Positions 15,767 through 29,319 of a stretch of 64,000 bases of DNA are shown here, one piece after another. Under the pieces are notes generated by a model. That model did not search any database. It was not told the DNA's origin and saw only the letters and a program-made list of their open reading frames with translations. The stretch spans positions 124,001-188,000 of the forward strand of contig CAVOHC010000006.1 in NCBI GenBank assembly GCA_963695645.1, in the 5' to 3' direction. The DNA comes from DATBGO01 sp963695645 (GTDB lineage Bacteria; Actinomycetota; Actinomycetes; Streptosporangiales; Streptosporangiaceae). The position numbers were made by a program, and so were the translations under genes. Positions within the stretch are counted from its first letter, which is position 1, and every line of letters starts with the position of its first letter.

Positions 15767-16776
15767 TTGCCTGCCGACATCAGGTCCTCGCAGGCATGCA
15801 CGACCCGGTCGGACATCGCGGCCTCGCCGGCCTTGCCCCAGGCCCGCGGGTCGTACTGCTTCTTGTTGCCGACCTCACTATCGATCTTGAGCACGCCGTC
15901 GTAGTGGGTGAACATGAAACCAGCTACCGGCCTGGTGAACGCGTACTGCGTGTCGGTGTCCACGTTCATCTTGACGACTCCGTAAGAAATAGCCTCCCTG
16001 ATGTCCTCGAGGGCAGAGCCGGAGCCGCCGTGAAACACGAGGTCGAACGGCCTCTCCTTGCCGTACTTAGCGCTAACCGCGTCCTGGATCTCCTTCAGCA
16101 CGGCAGGCCTCAGCCTGACATGCCCTGGCTTGTAGACGCCATGGACGTTGCCGAAGGTCGCGGCCAGGATGTACCTGCCGCGCTCGCCGAGCCCCACCGC
16201 CTCCGCGGTCGCCAGCGCGTCCTCCGGCGTGGTGTACAGCTTCTCGTTGATCTCGCCGACTACCCCGTCCTCCTCGCCGCCGACGACGCCGATCTCCATC
16301 TCCATCACGATGCGGGCGCTGGCGCATTGTTCCAGCAGTTCCGCGGCGATCCGCAGGTTCTCGGCAAGGGGCACGGCGGAGCCGTCCCACATGTGCGACT
16401 GGAACAACGGCTCCTCGCCGCGTGCGACCCGCTCCTTGGAAATCTGGACCAGCGGCCGCATGTAGCCATCCAGCTTGTCATTGGGGCAATGGTCGGTGTG
16501 CAGCGCGACATGCACCGGATAGCGCCGGGCAACCACGCCGGCGTACTCGGCAAGCGCGGTCGCTCCGGTGACCATGTCCTTCACGGCGGCGCCCGACAGG
16601 TACTCGGCGCCGCCGGTGGATACCTGGATGATCCCGTCGCTGCCGGCCTCGGCGAACCCGTGCAGGGCGGCGTTCAGCGTCTGGCTGGATGTCACGTTGA
16701 TCGCGGGATAGGCAAAACCGTGCTCTTTCGCGCGGTCAAGCATCTGTGCGTAGATCTCCGGGGTCGCGATAGGCAC
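15754..16776 (-). CDS. fba: Fructose-bisphosphate aldolase, class II
   Basis: A 340-residue zinc-dependent aldolase interconverting fructose 1,6-bisphosphate with dihydroxyacetone phosphate and glyceraldehyde 3-phosphate. Motifs: PIATPEIYAQML, YPAINVTSSQTLNAAL, VALHTDHCP with zinc ligand His and catalytic Asp, GEEDGV, and LVFHGGSGS near the phosphate site. The GTG start at 16776 has GAGAGGGGA just upstream, and the resulting N-terminus matches actinobacterial homologues; the frame extends 39 codons further without similarity. The 3' end is duplicated as an 18-bp repeat. Confidence 0.95.
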   Translation of the reverse strand: MPIATPEIYAQMLDRAKEHGFAYPAINVTSSQTLNAALHGFAEAGSDGIIQVSTGGAEYLSGAAVKDMVTGATALAEYAGVVARRYPVHVALHTDHCPNDKLDGYMRPLVQISKERVARGEEPLFQSHMWDGSAVPLAENLRIAAELLEQCASARIVMEMEIGVVGGEEDGVVGEINEKLYTTPEDALATAEAVGLGERGRYILAATFGNVHGVYKPGHVRLRPAVLKEIQDAVSAKYGKERPFDLVFHGGSGSALEDIREAISYGVVKMNVDTDTQYAFTRPVAGFMFTHYDGVLKIDSEVGNKKQYDPRAWGKAGEAAMSDRVVHACEDLMSAGKQLS

Positions 16777-16999
16777 GGCTGTCCCCTCTCGGTTGATGAC
16801 TATCCCAGTATCCCGAAGCCCCCCACCCCGCCGTAACCCACCTGGCCAGAACCGCTTGCTAAAACGCCTCAGCCTGTCCCGATGCCGCTGCAATCGCGCG
16901 GGCCGGAACCGCCTGGCCTTGGCTGTCCCGGCCGGAACCCGCCGGGCCGTCGTAGCCGTGATAACGGAAAGTTGCAGGCCACGGGTCTAGTCTCGGCTC

Positions 17000-17125
17000 A
17001 TGGGACGCCACGATGCCGATCCCAGGGAACGCTTGCGATACGCCTTGGCCGCGATGGTCGTGCTGGTCTTGATCGCGCTGCTAGTCGTCGGGATTTCCGC
17101 GCTGCATTCCCTGGCAAGCGGCTAG
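17000..17125 (+). CDS. Small single-pass membrane protein (41 aa)
   Basis: ATG at 17000 opens a 41-codon frame ending TAG at 17123-17125. The product has a charged N-terminus (GRHDADPRERLRYA), then a hydrophobic segment AMVVLVLIALLVVGISAL at about residues 18-35 and a short polar end. This is the layout of a type II single-span membrane peptide. It fills the gap between the fba promoter and the pyrE end (15 bases away, convergent). No family is recognised. The clean hydrophobic design and lack of competing frames make it plausible. Confidence 0.5.
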   Translation: MGRHDADPRERLRYALAAMVVLVLIALLVVGISALHSLASG

Positions 17126-17140
17126 CCGACCTGGCGGCAC

Positions 17141-17677
17141 TCAGCCCAGGCCCAGGTCGGCCAGTTCGTAGGCCGCCCGGTAAGGAAGGCCGCGTTCGGC
17201 GATCCGCGCGCGCGCGCCACGATCGACGACAGCCGCAACACCCGCCACGTCCGCGCCCGCCTCAAGCAATGCGTCGACTGCGGTCAGCACCGAGTTTCCG
17301 GTGGTCGACGTATCCTCCACGGCCAGGACGCGGCGGCCTGCCACGTCGGGCCCCTCGATCCGGCGCTGCAGGCCGTGCGCCTTCCCCGACTTCCGTACCA
17401 CGAAGGAATCGAGCACCCTGCCCTGGGCGCTTGCGGCATGCATCATCGCGGTCGCTACGGGATCTGCGCCCAGAGTCAGGCCACCTACAGCCTCGTAGGA
17501 CAAGTCTGCCGTTGCTTCGAGCATGACCCGCCCGGCCAGCGGGGCAGCGTGGCCCGCCAGGAGAATCCTGCGCAAATCGATATACCAGTCCGCGCGCTGA
17601 CCTGATGCGAGGATCACCTCGCCGTGGACTATGGCCTCCGCCTTCATCATGCGGAGCAGGTCGTCACGGTCAGCCAC
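17141..17677 (-). CDS. pyrE: Orotate phosphoribosyltransferase
   Basis: A 178-residue PRPP-dependent enzyme making orotidine monophosphate in pyrimidine synthesis. Motifs: AIVHGEVILASGQRADWYIDLRR, GGLTLGADPVA, FVVRKSGKAHGLQ (flexible-loop Lys) and the PRPP-binding loop VLAVEDTSTTGNS. The GTG at 17677 (VADRDDLLRMM) fits family N-termini; the open frame runs on into a repeat-rich region that encodes only Pro/Arg/Gln repeats and is not part of the protein. It stands alone, without other pyr genes. A T-T-G-N-S ending in the PRPP loop replaces the more common TTGGS. Confidence 0.93.
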   Translation of the reverse strand: MADRDDLLRMMKAEAIVHGEVILASGQRADWYIDLRRILLAGHAAPLAGRVMLEATADLSYEAVGGLTLGADPVATAMMHAASAQGRVLDSFVVRKSGKAHGLQRRIEGPDVAGRRVLAVEDTSTTGNSVLTAVDALLEAGADVAGVAAVVDRGARARIAERGLPYRAAYELADLGLG

Positions 17678-17837
17678 AGGAGCTGAGCCTATCGCAGCGC
17701 CGTCGCCCTGCCGCAGCGCCGTCGCCCTGCTGCAGGGCCGTCGCCTGGCGGAGCCATCCGGTGCGCTCGCGTAAGCGGTGTCGTGCGTGCGGGTGCGCTG
17801 GGAGGGCGCGCTGGCGGGTGGGTGCGCTGGCGGGTGC

Positions 17838-17940
17838 GGCTGCCGTGGCGTGCGCGGCTGCCGTGGCGTGCGCGGCTGCCGTGGCGTGCGCGGCTGCCGT
17901 GGCGTGCGCGGCTGCCGTGGCGTGCGCGGCTGCCCTGGCG
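17838..17940. repeat. Tandem array of 18-bp units upstream of pyrE
   Basis: Five perfect copies of GGCTGCCGTGGCGTGCGC plus a degenerate sixth lie in the 495-base spacer (17678-18172) between divergent pyrE and the NYN gene. Related shorter repeats (GCCGTCGCCCTGC-type) lie at 17697-17750 and GCGCTGGCGGGTG copies at 17808-17836. The rest of the spacer (17941-18172) is less GC-rich and should hold the NYN gene promoter. No gene is seen in it. Confidence 0.95.
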
Positions 17941-18172
17941 TAAGGCCGCTCTCAGGTGATCTGATACGTTCTGCCGGTAGCGCACCGAAAGGCATGGGCG
18001 TGCCGCCCAGTTGATTAATATAGCGCGATGTCGTGACCGTACGGAATCAGCGGAAGCGCCCCGGACCGGTGACACAAGCCCGGTGTGGTGCATTGAGCAC
18101 GATCCGCGCGAAATGTCACGACGGCAACCAGGCGCTGGTAGCGTCTCGCGTCAAGAGAAAGGATGGTGTCGC

Positions 18173-19780
18173 GTGGATCGCTGTGCGCTGTTCGTCGATG
18201 CGGGCTATGTGCTCGCCGATGGCACAATGGCCGTCCACGGCACCCACCGCCGGGATTCTGTTTCCTGGAACTATCCAGGCCTTCTCAAACTGCTGGCCGG
18301 ACTCTCGCGGGACCGGACCGGCCTGCCGTTGTTGCGCTGCTACTGGTACGAGGCGACGGTCGAGAGCCGCCGCACCCCCGAGCATGACTTGCTCGCAGAT
18401 CTGCCCGGGCTAAAGCTGCGGCTGGGGCGGATGCGGCCGGGCTATCGCGAGGGCGTCGAGACTGAGATTCACCGTGACCTGATCACGCTGGCCAGGAACG
18501 ACGCGATCTGTGACGCAGTCATCGTCAGCGCCGAGGAGGACCTCGCGCAGGTCATTGCCGAAGTGCAGGACCTGGGCGTCCGGGTAATCTTGCTGCACAT
18601 CACGGTGGACGGGGCCTGGACCATATCGCGGCCACTCCGCCAGGAATGCGACGACATTGTCGAGATCACCGGCCCGCACCTCCGGCCGTTCGTTGACCTC
18701 ATCGCCGGTGCTGAGCCTGGCGGGCTCGACGATCAGCGCGCGAATGGCGGTTATCCCGCGCGCGCCCTCGCCAACGGTCACGGACCTAACATCGGCGCGC
18801 TCTCTCATCAGGGAACTCCGGCTGCGGCACTTCCTCCTGGCGGCACCATTTACCCCGGCCCCGTTATCGCTGAGTATCAGCGCACCGCCCAGCCACCGGA
18901 TTATTCGGCCGCTCAGGAATCCCGCGGCCAGCAATCGCCGCCTCGGGAGACGTCCGAGAGAAGGCAGGGATTCGGGTACGGGCAGCTCGGGGATGCCTGG
19001 GGGCAGGACCAGGGTGATCGTGTCGAGCCGCGCAGCCGCCGGGCCGCGCCCGCCGCGATGCCCGAACAGGATCACGCCGACCGTGGCCTTGCGCAGTCCA
19101 GGGACGCTGAGTCCGGAGGTATTCAGGAGCAGGCTCAGAGCGCCGCTGCCGGACTGCACGAACAGGCGCGGCCCAGGTCTGATGTCGCGTACGGTGCGGC
19201 CGAGGCTGACCCGGGCGTGGTCCGCGGTGGCGTTGGCGGGCTGCCAGCGCCCGGGCCAGACGAGCCAGACGAGCCAGCCGCGCCGGGGCTAGGCGGCCCA
19301 TCGGGCCTGCAGGCGTCGACGGAACGCCAGACCGGCTTGCCGCGGCGCGTGGCCGGACTGCACGGCCAGCACCCGTTGGCTGCCCGGTTGCCTGCGCCGC
19401 CGGAGTCCGGATTTCCGTTGCCGAGCGAGCAGGCCCCGTCGGGCCAGTTCTATCGCCCTCCCGTGCAACCCGATGGCCCGTACAGCGGACCGCAGCCCGC
19501 AGCCTCATCGGCACCGGTGTCACAACCGGTGACGATCTCGCTGGCCGATGCCGTCCAGGCCGCGCACGCCGAGGGCTTCGGATTCGGCGATGCGGTTGCG
19601 AGGGATGCCCCGGCCCTGTGGCTGGAGGCGGTCCTCGCCCGCAAGCCCCGGATGCCTTCTGACCTCGAGACCAGGCTGCTTCAGGGATCGACACTGCCGA
19701 TCGACTCGCTGCTGCACGATGAGGTCAGGCATGCGCTCCGCCGCGGGTTCTGGGACGCACTCGAGCGCTCCCGCAGGTAA
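18173..19780 (+). CDS. NYN-domain (PIN-like) protein with long disordered linker
   Basis: A 535-residue protein. Residues 1 to about 180 form a NYN domain: CALFVDAGYVLADG carries the first acidic residue, VETEIHRDLITLA a middle acidic site, and VIVSAEEDLAQVIAEVQDLGVRVIL the D/E-rich C-terminal site. These domains are usually metal-dependent RNases. A Pro/Gln/Gly/Ala-rich linker of about 270 residues follows, then a conserved-looking end (LADAVQAAHAEGFGFGDAVA to HALRRGFWDALE) that may be a small helical RNA-binding module. GTG start at 18173 has AAAGGA 9 bases upstream; the frame is open to 18011. RNA-processing function is inferred. Confidence 0.8.
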   Translation: MDRCALFVDAGYVLADGTMAVHGTHRRDSVSWNYPGLLKLLAGLSRDRTGLPLLRCYWYEATVESRRTPEHDLLADLPGLKLRLGRMRPGYREGVETEIHRDLITLARNDAICDAVIVSAEEDLAQVIAEVQDLGVRVILLHITVDGAWTISRPLRQECDDIVEITGPHLRPFVDLIAGAEPGGLDDQRANGGYPARALANGHGPNIGALSHQGTPAAALPPGGTIYPGPVIAEYQRTAQPPDYSAAQESRGQQSPPRETSERRQGFGYGQLGDAWGQDQGDRVEPRSRRAAPAAMPEQDHADRGLAQSRDAESGGIQEQAQSAAAGLHEQARPRSDVAYGAAEADPGVVRGGVGGLPAPGPDEPDEPAAPGLGGPSGLQASTERQTGLPRRVAGLHGQHPLAARLPAPPESGFPLPSEQAPSGQFYRPPVQPDGPYSGPQPAASSAPVSQPVTISLADAVQAAHAEGFGFGDAVARDAPALWLEAVLARKPRMPSDLETRLLQGSTLPIDSLLHDEVRHALRRGFWDALERSRR

Positions 19781-19791
19781 CGGTGCCCGGA

Positions 19792-19821
19792 TTGACCACG
19801 CCGGGATTGTCCATGTAATAG
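19792..19821 (+). promoter_or_regulatory. Possible promoter of the 19869 gene
   Basis: TTGACC at 19792-19797 is followed after 18 bases by TAATAG at 19816-19821, close to the actinomycete vegetative pattern, about 48 bases before the GTG start at 19869. Confidence 0.35.
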
Positions 19822-19868
19822 CCCGGAGCCGTAATTGAACCGTCTCCTGACTGGGTAACGTACCTAAC

Positions 19869-20540
19869 GTGGCTGTGCTGAGTCGTGAGGAATTCGACGC
19901 GATTGAGTTCGACGCTGCGTGCAGCGGCGACCACCAGACCGCTGCGAGGCGGATGAGCCGACTCGCGGTCACCGGAATCCAGACCGATTCGATGCCCCGG
20001 TCAGAGGCATTTCTTCGGGCCGGGGAGCAGTGGCTGCTTGCTGACGACCCGGCCGCAGCCGCTAGCGGGTTCCGGCTTGCGATGGCGGACGGGGGCCCGG
20101 TCTTCGTTGATCCGCGCGTCCCGCTGGCGCGCGCACTTTTCCAGCTCGGGAGGCAAGGCGAAGCGCGGGCGCTGATCGAGAAGCTGCGGGCCGAGGGCCG
20201 AACCGACCCGAGGACGTGCGACATCGTCGCCGAGTTGCTTGTCGAGCTCTCTGACCTGACTGGTGCCCTGGACTGGGCGACCGCGGGAGTGGAACTCTGC
20301 CTGGCCCGCCCCGGCGGCGACGCCCCGCACGATACTGGCACGCTGCGTTCAACTAGCGGCGGAAGCCCGGCGGCCCGGCTGCACGCGGTGAGCGGGCTGC
20401 GCCCGGTCGGCGTCGCTGCGCAGGGCGCGTCCGGTGACGACCGGGCCGAGCTGCGGATGCTGCTGAGCCTCCGCTACCGGATCCGCAATGATCTCGGGCT
20501 TGGCGAGGACAGGTACGACAAGCTGCTCGACGATGCCTGA
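19869..20540 (+). CDS. Conserved hypothetical, tetratricopeptide-like helical protein
   Basis: A 223-residue soluble protein with GTG start. The body is made of paired helices with TPR-like spacing (AGEQWLLADDPAAAASGFRLAM, PLARALFQLGRQGEARALIEKLRAEG, LVELSDLTGALDWATAGVELCL), suggesting two to three TPR-type repeats used for protein contacts. A flexible Gly/Ser stretch at about 150-180 precedes a final helix. No catalytic motif is visible. It follows the NYN gene after 88 bases in the same direction and converges on clpB with only 7 bases between stop codons. Confidence 0.65.
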   Translation: MAVLSREEFDAIEFDAACSGDHQTAARRMSRLAVTGIQTDSMPRSEAFLRAGEQWLLADDPAAAASGFRLAMADGGPVFVDPRVPLARALFQLGRQGEARALIEKLRAEGRTDPRTCDIVAELLVELSDLTGALDWATAGVELCLARPGGDAPHDTGTLRSTSGGSPAARLHAVSGLRPVGVAAQGASGDDRAELRMLLSLRYRIRNDLGLGEDRYDKLLDDA

Positions 20541-20547
20541 CCGCTGA

Positions 20548-23251
<2,704 letters not shown>

Positions 23252-23259
<8 letters not shown>

Positions 23260-23737
23260 TTCCGGTCTCCCCGGGATCAGTCGGCTGTGCTATTGCGTCG
23301 CGGCCAGCCGGAACCGCGGCGGAGCTATCAGCGCGGCGCACCGGCACCAGGGCAGCGCCCCGGTTGCGGCTCCTGAGCAGGCCTGCCAGCCTGGCGGCCA
23401 CGGCGCGGGTGGACTCGAGCTCGGCACGGAGCTGGGTGATCTCCGCGTGCATCTCGGCGAGCAGCATCCGGCTGCGGTGCTCTTCGTGCTCCAGCTCCAG
23501 GATCCGCTTGATCCCGGAGAGATTGACGCCCTCCTCCTGCGAGAGGCGCTGGACCTCGCGCAGGATCAGGATGTCGTGCAGCGAGTAGCGCCGCCCGCGG
23601 CCTGGCGCCCGGCCCGGGGAGACCAGGCCAAGCCGGTCGTAGGCGCGCAGCGTCTGCGGGTGCAACCCAGACAGCTGGGCCGCCACGGAAATGACATACA
23701 CGGGCGTGTCGTCGGAAAGCTCGAACTCGCTCGTCAT
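23252..23737 (-). CDS. hspR: Heat-shock repressor HspR (MerR family)
   Basis: A 161-residue MerR-type repressor that binds HAIR repeats upstream of dnaK, with DnaK as co-repressor. The HTH region reads VYVISVAAQLSGLHPQTLRAYDRLGLVSPGR, then SLHDILILREVQRLSQEEGVNLSGIKRIL, followed by a coiled coil with ELEHEEHRSRMLLAEM. The ATG at 23737 is preceded by GGAAGGAG six bases away, so it is preferred over an upstream open extension of 12 codons. It ends overlapping the clpB start. The C-terminal 35 residues are Ala/Arg-rich and variable. Confidence 0.94.
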
Positions 23738-23776
23738 GTCATCTCCTTCCAGCGTGGTGGGCACCGGTACCACGGG

Positions 23777-24934
23777 TCATCCCGCGCTGGCGCGGCGCAG
23801 CAGCTCGTCTCGCGGGTCTGGGCCCGCGGTGGCCTGCTTGAAGGCCTCCAGCGCCTGCTTGGCAGTGCCGTTGATGTTCTGCGGCACCTGGACGCTGACA
23901 GTAACCAATAGATCACCGACAGTGCTGTCAGCGCGGCGGACGCCCTTGCCGCGGACCCGGAACGTCCGGCCGTTCGGGGTGCCCGCCGGAATGCGCACGC
24001 TGACCGGCATCCCGCGATGGGCAGGCACCTTGATCTCGGCGCCGAGCGCCGCCTCGGGGAAGGTGATCGGCACGGTTACCGTCAGGTTGTGACCGGACCG
24101 CCCGAATACCGGATGCGGTGCGACATGAACCTTGACGTACAGGTCCCCGGCCGGGCCGCCGCGCTCGCCGGGAGCGCCCTTGCCCTTCAGCTTGATCCGC
24201 TGGCCATTCGCGACACCCGCAGGGATACGCGCCTGGATGGTCCTGGTGCTCATGGCACGCCCGCTGCCGGAGCAGACCTGGCACGGGTCGTCGACGACCA
24301 GGCCGCGGCCGCGGCAGGTCCGGCACGGCTCCGAGAACGCAAAATTGCCCAGATTCCTGCTGGCCTGTCCGGTTCCTTCGCAGGTCGGGCAGACCCTGGG
24401 GACGGTTCCGGCCTTCGCGCCGGTGCCCATGCACGTCTTGCAGGGTCCTTCGCCGGCCAGGTGCAGCGAGACGGTGACGCCGTCGATCGCGTCGCTGAAG
24501 CTCAGCGACGTCTCTGTCTCGATGTCGGCGCCCCGCCGCGCCCGCTGCTGGGTGGTCCGGCCGCCGCCGCCGCCGAACATGCCGCCGAGCAGGTCGCCCA
24601 GGCGTCCCCCGGTGCTGCCAGGCTGGCCGCCGCCGAAGAGGTCGCCCAGGTCGAAGTTGTAGCCGCCGCCCGATCCGGGCCCGTGGACTCCGCCGCCGCC
24701 GAACAGCGAGCGTGCTTCGTCGTACTCCTTGCGCCGCTTCTCGTCGGACAACACGTTGTACGCCTCGGATATCTCCTTGAAGCGATCCTCCGACGCTGAG
24801 TCGCCCTTGTTGGCGTCCGGGTGATACTTGCGGGCGAGCTTGCGGTACGACTTCTTGATCTCGTCGGCGGTCGCGCTCTTGGAGACGCCGAGGACCTTGT
24901 AATAGTCCTTCTCAAGGAAGTCCTTGGTGCTCAA
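23777..24934 (-). CDS. dnaJ: Chaperone protein DnaJ
   Basis: A 385-residue class A J-protein that loads clients on DnaK and stimulates its ATPase. J-domain: KDYYKVLGVSKSATADEIKKS with HPD within RKYHPDANKG. A Gly/Phe-rich linker follows, then four zinc motifs (CKTCMGTG, CPTCEGTG, CRTCRGRG, CQVCSGSG) and the C-terminal client-binding domains. The start is set at TTG 24934 (STKDFLEKDYYK), preceded by AGAGGA; another TTG at 24958 overlaps the grpE stop and adds eight residues. It lies directly after grpE and 39 bases before hspR. Confidence 0.94.
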   Translation of the reverse strand: MSTKDFLEKDYYKVLGVSKSATADEIKKSYRKLARKYHPDANKGDSASEDRFKEISEAYNVLSDEKRRKEYDEARSLFGGGGVHGPGSGGGYNFDLGDLFGGGQPGSTGGRLGDLLGGMFGGGGGRTTQQRARRGADIETETSLSFSDAIDGVTVSLHLAGEGPCKTCMGTGAKAGTVPRVCPTCEGTGQASRNLGNFAFSEPCRTCRGRGLVVDDPCQVCSGSGRAMSTRTIQARIPAGVANGQRIKLKGKGAPGERGGPAGDLYVKVHVAPHPVFGRSGHNLTVTVPITFPEAALGAEIKVPAHRGMPVSVRIPAGTPNGRTFRVRGKGVRRADSTVGDLLVTVSVQVPQNINGTAKQALEAFKQATAGPDPRDELLRRASAG

Positions 24935-24954
24935 CGGTCCTCTTCTCGCGGAAT

Positions 24955-25817
24955 TCAATCAGTGCCTGGTGCGCGTGCCGTGTCGTCAGCGCGGGCCGCC
25001 TCGCCAGATTCCGCCGCGGCCTGGCTGCCTGCAGCCGGGCTGCTGCCGTCAGCGTGGCTGCCGTCTTCGGCCTGGGCCGCGCCGGCGGCGGCGCCAGGGC
25101 CCGCGGCATTGTGCTGCTCCGCGGGACCGCCGGCACCCGGCTCCGTGACGTCTCCATGCTCAGCGACCGCCACCCTGGCCGGCCGCAGGATCCGGTCGCC
25201 GACCTTGTAGCCGGGCTGCAGGACGCGAACGCAGGTGGGCTCGGTCACGTCGGCCGAGTAGGAGTGCATCAGCGCCTCGTGCACGGTCGGATCGAACGGG
25301 TCGCCGTTCTCTCCGTAGCTGGTCAGGCCGAGCTTGGCCACCCCCGCTTCAAGGGACTCGGCGACGGACTTGAACCCTCCGGTCAGCTCGCCGTGCTCCC
25401 TGGCGCGGCCAATATCGTCGATCACCGGCAGCAGCTCGGTGAGCACATTGGCCAGCGCCTGCTCTCTGACCGCCACCCGGTCCCTGTCGACCCGCTTGCG
25501 GTAGTTCGCGTACTCTGCCTGGAGCCGCTGCAGGTCCGCGGTGCGCTCGGCCAGCTGCACCGCGATCTTGTCTGCCGCGCCGTTCCCGCCGTTGCCGGTA
25601 CCGGACCCGGCTTGGGCGCCCGGCGCGGCAGACGTTCCCGCCGCGCCCGCGCCGCCGCCGCCCGGCTTTGACACCGAGTGCCTGCCCGGCCTGGGCTGGC
25701 CTGGCCCGCGCTGGGCCTGGCCAGCCTGGCCGGAATCACGCACCTGACCGGTGGCCGGGTCGATACGCCGCCGGTCACGGATGACCGGCCCCTGGGGTTC
25801 CTCGTCTGAAGGCCTCA

Positions 25818-25818
<1 letters not shown>
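24955..25818 (-). CDS. grpE: Nucleotide exchange factor GrpE
   Basis: A 287-residue protein that releases ADP from DnaK. The core is the coiled coil (RTADLQRLQAEYANYRKRVDRDR) and the beta domain with NVLTELLPVIDDIGRAREHG, EALMHSY and GYKVGDRILRPARVAV. The N-terminal 80 residues and the C-terminal 55 are Gly/Ala/Pro-rich and disordered, making it longer than most GrpE proteins (about 190-220). Its ATG overlaps the dnaK stop as ATGA, which points to translational coupling. Confidence 0.94.
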
Positions 25819-27680
<1,862 letters not shown>

Positions 27681-27713
27681 GAGTTCAGTCCCTTGTTTTG
27701 ATCGTGAGCCTAA

Positions 27714-27734
27714 GTTGAGTCTGGTTGGCGCAAG
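27714..27734 (-). promoter_or_regulatory. HAIR-like HspR operator, proximal copy
   Basis: GTTGAGT, a 7-base spacer, then GCGCAAG follows the CTTGAGT-N7-ACTCAAG pattern with 6/7 and 5/7 matches and exact spacing. It begins 34 bases upstream of the dnaK start codon. On the gene strand TAGGCT just downstream could serve as a -10 element. Confidence 0.55.
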
Positions 27735-27765
27735 CCTGCCACGCTGTCGATAGCTTGGCAAGTGA

Positions 27766-27786
27766 CTTGAGCCTGCTGTACTCAAC
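27766..27786 (-). promoter_or_regulatory. HAIR operator (HspR binding), distal copy
   Basis: CTTGAGC, a 7-base spacer and ACTCAAC match the CTTGAGT-N7-ACTCAAG consensus at 12 of 14 positions. It lies 86 bases upstream of dnaK and 52 bases (about five helical turns) from the proximal copy, as in the multi-site dnaK promoters of streptomycetes. The remaining spacer to 27939 is AT-rich. Confidence 0.8.
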
Positions 27787-27939
27787 TTTGCGGAGGCGCC
27801 GGACATTCCCGCGCTGGCGGCCCAAAAACCACCATCAATTACAACAATACAGACATTTCACTCGATCATCTTCGTCGATTACGTGACCCAGGTCATAAGC
27901 GCGGCCCGCGGCGCGCCGAGGTTCCGCACCGGCAACCGG

Positions 27940-29127
27940 CTAGCCAGCCCAGTTGCCGGTGAGGAACAGCAGCCCGATCGCCGCGCTGATGGGCACCGAG
28001 ACCGCCAGGTAGAGCTGGCCCGCCCAGGGGCGTCTCGCGGCCAGCGCGGCCAGCCCGCACCATAGCGGCCACAGCAGCAGGAGTGCACGCGGCACCGACT
28101 CATACCACACCGATGTCGCCAGTGACCCGATGGTCAGGCCCGCGTAAACCGCCTCGGGCCAGCGCCGGTACCACAGCAGCGCGACCGTGGTGATCACCCC
28201 GACGAGCACGGCGAGGATCTCCAGCTGGAACACGAAGTTGACCGGCGCGGTGAACTCGCGGCTGAAGCCGGCGGTCCAGGCGGTATGGAACGTGACGACC
28301 GGATTGGTGAGGTGCCGATCCCAGCCGGCCGCCTCCGCGTGCAGCCAGGCAAGCCAGTCGCCGGTCCGCAGCCGCAGGTAGACCTCGTATCCGGCCAGCG
28401 GGAGCAGCGCGGGCACGAACATCGCCAGGGACCGGGTCCGCTGGCCGCCTGCCCGGCGGCCGATCTCGACGAGCAGGGCCGCGCACAGGAACAGCCCTTC
28501 CACCCGGATGATGCAGGCCCCGCCAGCCAGGAGCACCGCCAGCATCCAGTTATGCCGCCGCGCCGCCAGCCAGGAGCACAGTGCGAAGGCGAGGAACAGC
28601 GACTCGGTGTAGCCAGCGGCCAGGAAGATCGCGGCCGGGGAAGCTACCAGATAGAGGACGGCCCTGCCGCCCGACCCTGGCTGGTAGTCGAGCTCCGCCA
28701 CCCGGCCGAGGGCAACGGCGGCGACGCCCCCTGCGACGAACGAGATCAGCAGCCCCGACACCGTCCACTGCCGCACGGCAAGCTGCACGACGTGCAGCGC
28801 GATCGGGAATCCGGGTAGGAAAGCGACCTGGTTGGGTGTCACGTGGCCGGCCGGGCCGAAGTAGCCGTACTGGGCGATCGACTGCAGGTTGACCGCGTCC
28901 CAGTTCTGCCAGAGGCCGAGCCAGGGCCTTGATGCCTTGGCGCTGCCCTGCAGGATCGAAAGCGCGGGCCAGCTGAGGGCGAGAACGGCGCACCGGGACA
29001 GCAGCCAGATGCGCAGCATCGCCATGTCAGTCGGCGACGGCCGCGGCAGCCGGTCAAGGACCCGGCCCACCGGCGCGGCACGGCTGGAGGCGTTATCACG
29101 GCTGGATGCGTCATCGAGGGTCGTCAT
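27940..29127 (-). CDS. PIG-V-like polytopic mannosyltransferase
   Basis: A 395-residue membrane protein with about 8-10 hydrophobic segments. The segment WQNWDAVNLQSIAQYGYFGP, then QVAFLPGFPIALHVV, resembles the luminal WD..H...GY....FFPLYP motif of PIG-V/GPI-mannosyltransferase-II-like GT-C enzymes; the Asp after Trp is the expected catalytic base. It should transfer a mannose from a polyprenyl-phosphate donor on the outer face of the membrane. The acceptor is not known. Reverse-oriented next to an Fe-S oxidoreductase gene with a divergent 190-base spacer. Confidence 0.72.
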   Translation of the reverse strand: MTTLDDASSRDNASSRAAPVGRVLDRLPRPSPTDMAMLRIWLLSRCAVLALSWPALSILQGSAKASRPWLGLWQNWDAVNLQSIAQYGYFGPAGHVTPNQVAFLPGFPIALHVVQLAVRQWTVSGLLISFVAGGVAAVALGRVAELDYQPGSGGRAVLYLVASPAAIFLAAGYTESLFLAFALCSWLAARRHNWMLAVLLAGGACIIRVEGLFLCAALLVEIGRRAGGQRTRSLAMFVPALLPLAGYEVYLRLRTGDWLAWLHAEAAGWDRHLTNPVVTFHTAWTAGFSREFTAPVNFVFQLEILAVLVGVITTVALLWYRRWPEAVYAGLTIGSLATSVWYESVPRALLLLWPLWCGLAALAARRPWAGQLYLAVSVPISAAIGLLFLTGNWAG

Positions 29128-29319
29128 CGGTGCCGTTCCTTGACGGCCGTAAGGCCCGGGAATGGTCGCGGCCGCGCCGCTGCGATGGCTCCGAGGTTAC
29201 CGCAATGGCGGCCGGGAGCCACCACCTAGATCATCGGCAGCAAGCCCGGCCGCGTTACGCTGGCACCGGCGCCGTGCCGCCAGGCGCCGCCTGGCCCGCC
29301 GCCGCACCTGGAGGTCCCC

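Noticed and set aside
15796..16836. 346-codon plus-strand frame opposite fba
   Set aside because: Antisense shadow of fba, no recognisable motifs.
17605..17943. 112-codon plus-strand frame ending in Ala-Val-Ala-Cys repeats
   Set aside because: Product is mostly the translated 18-bp array; no initiation signal. Treated as repeat DNA.
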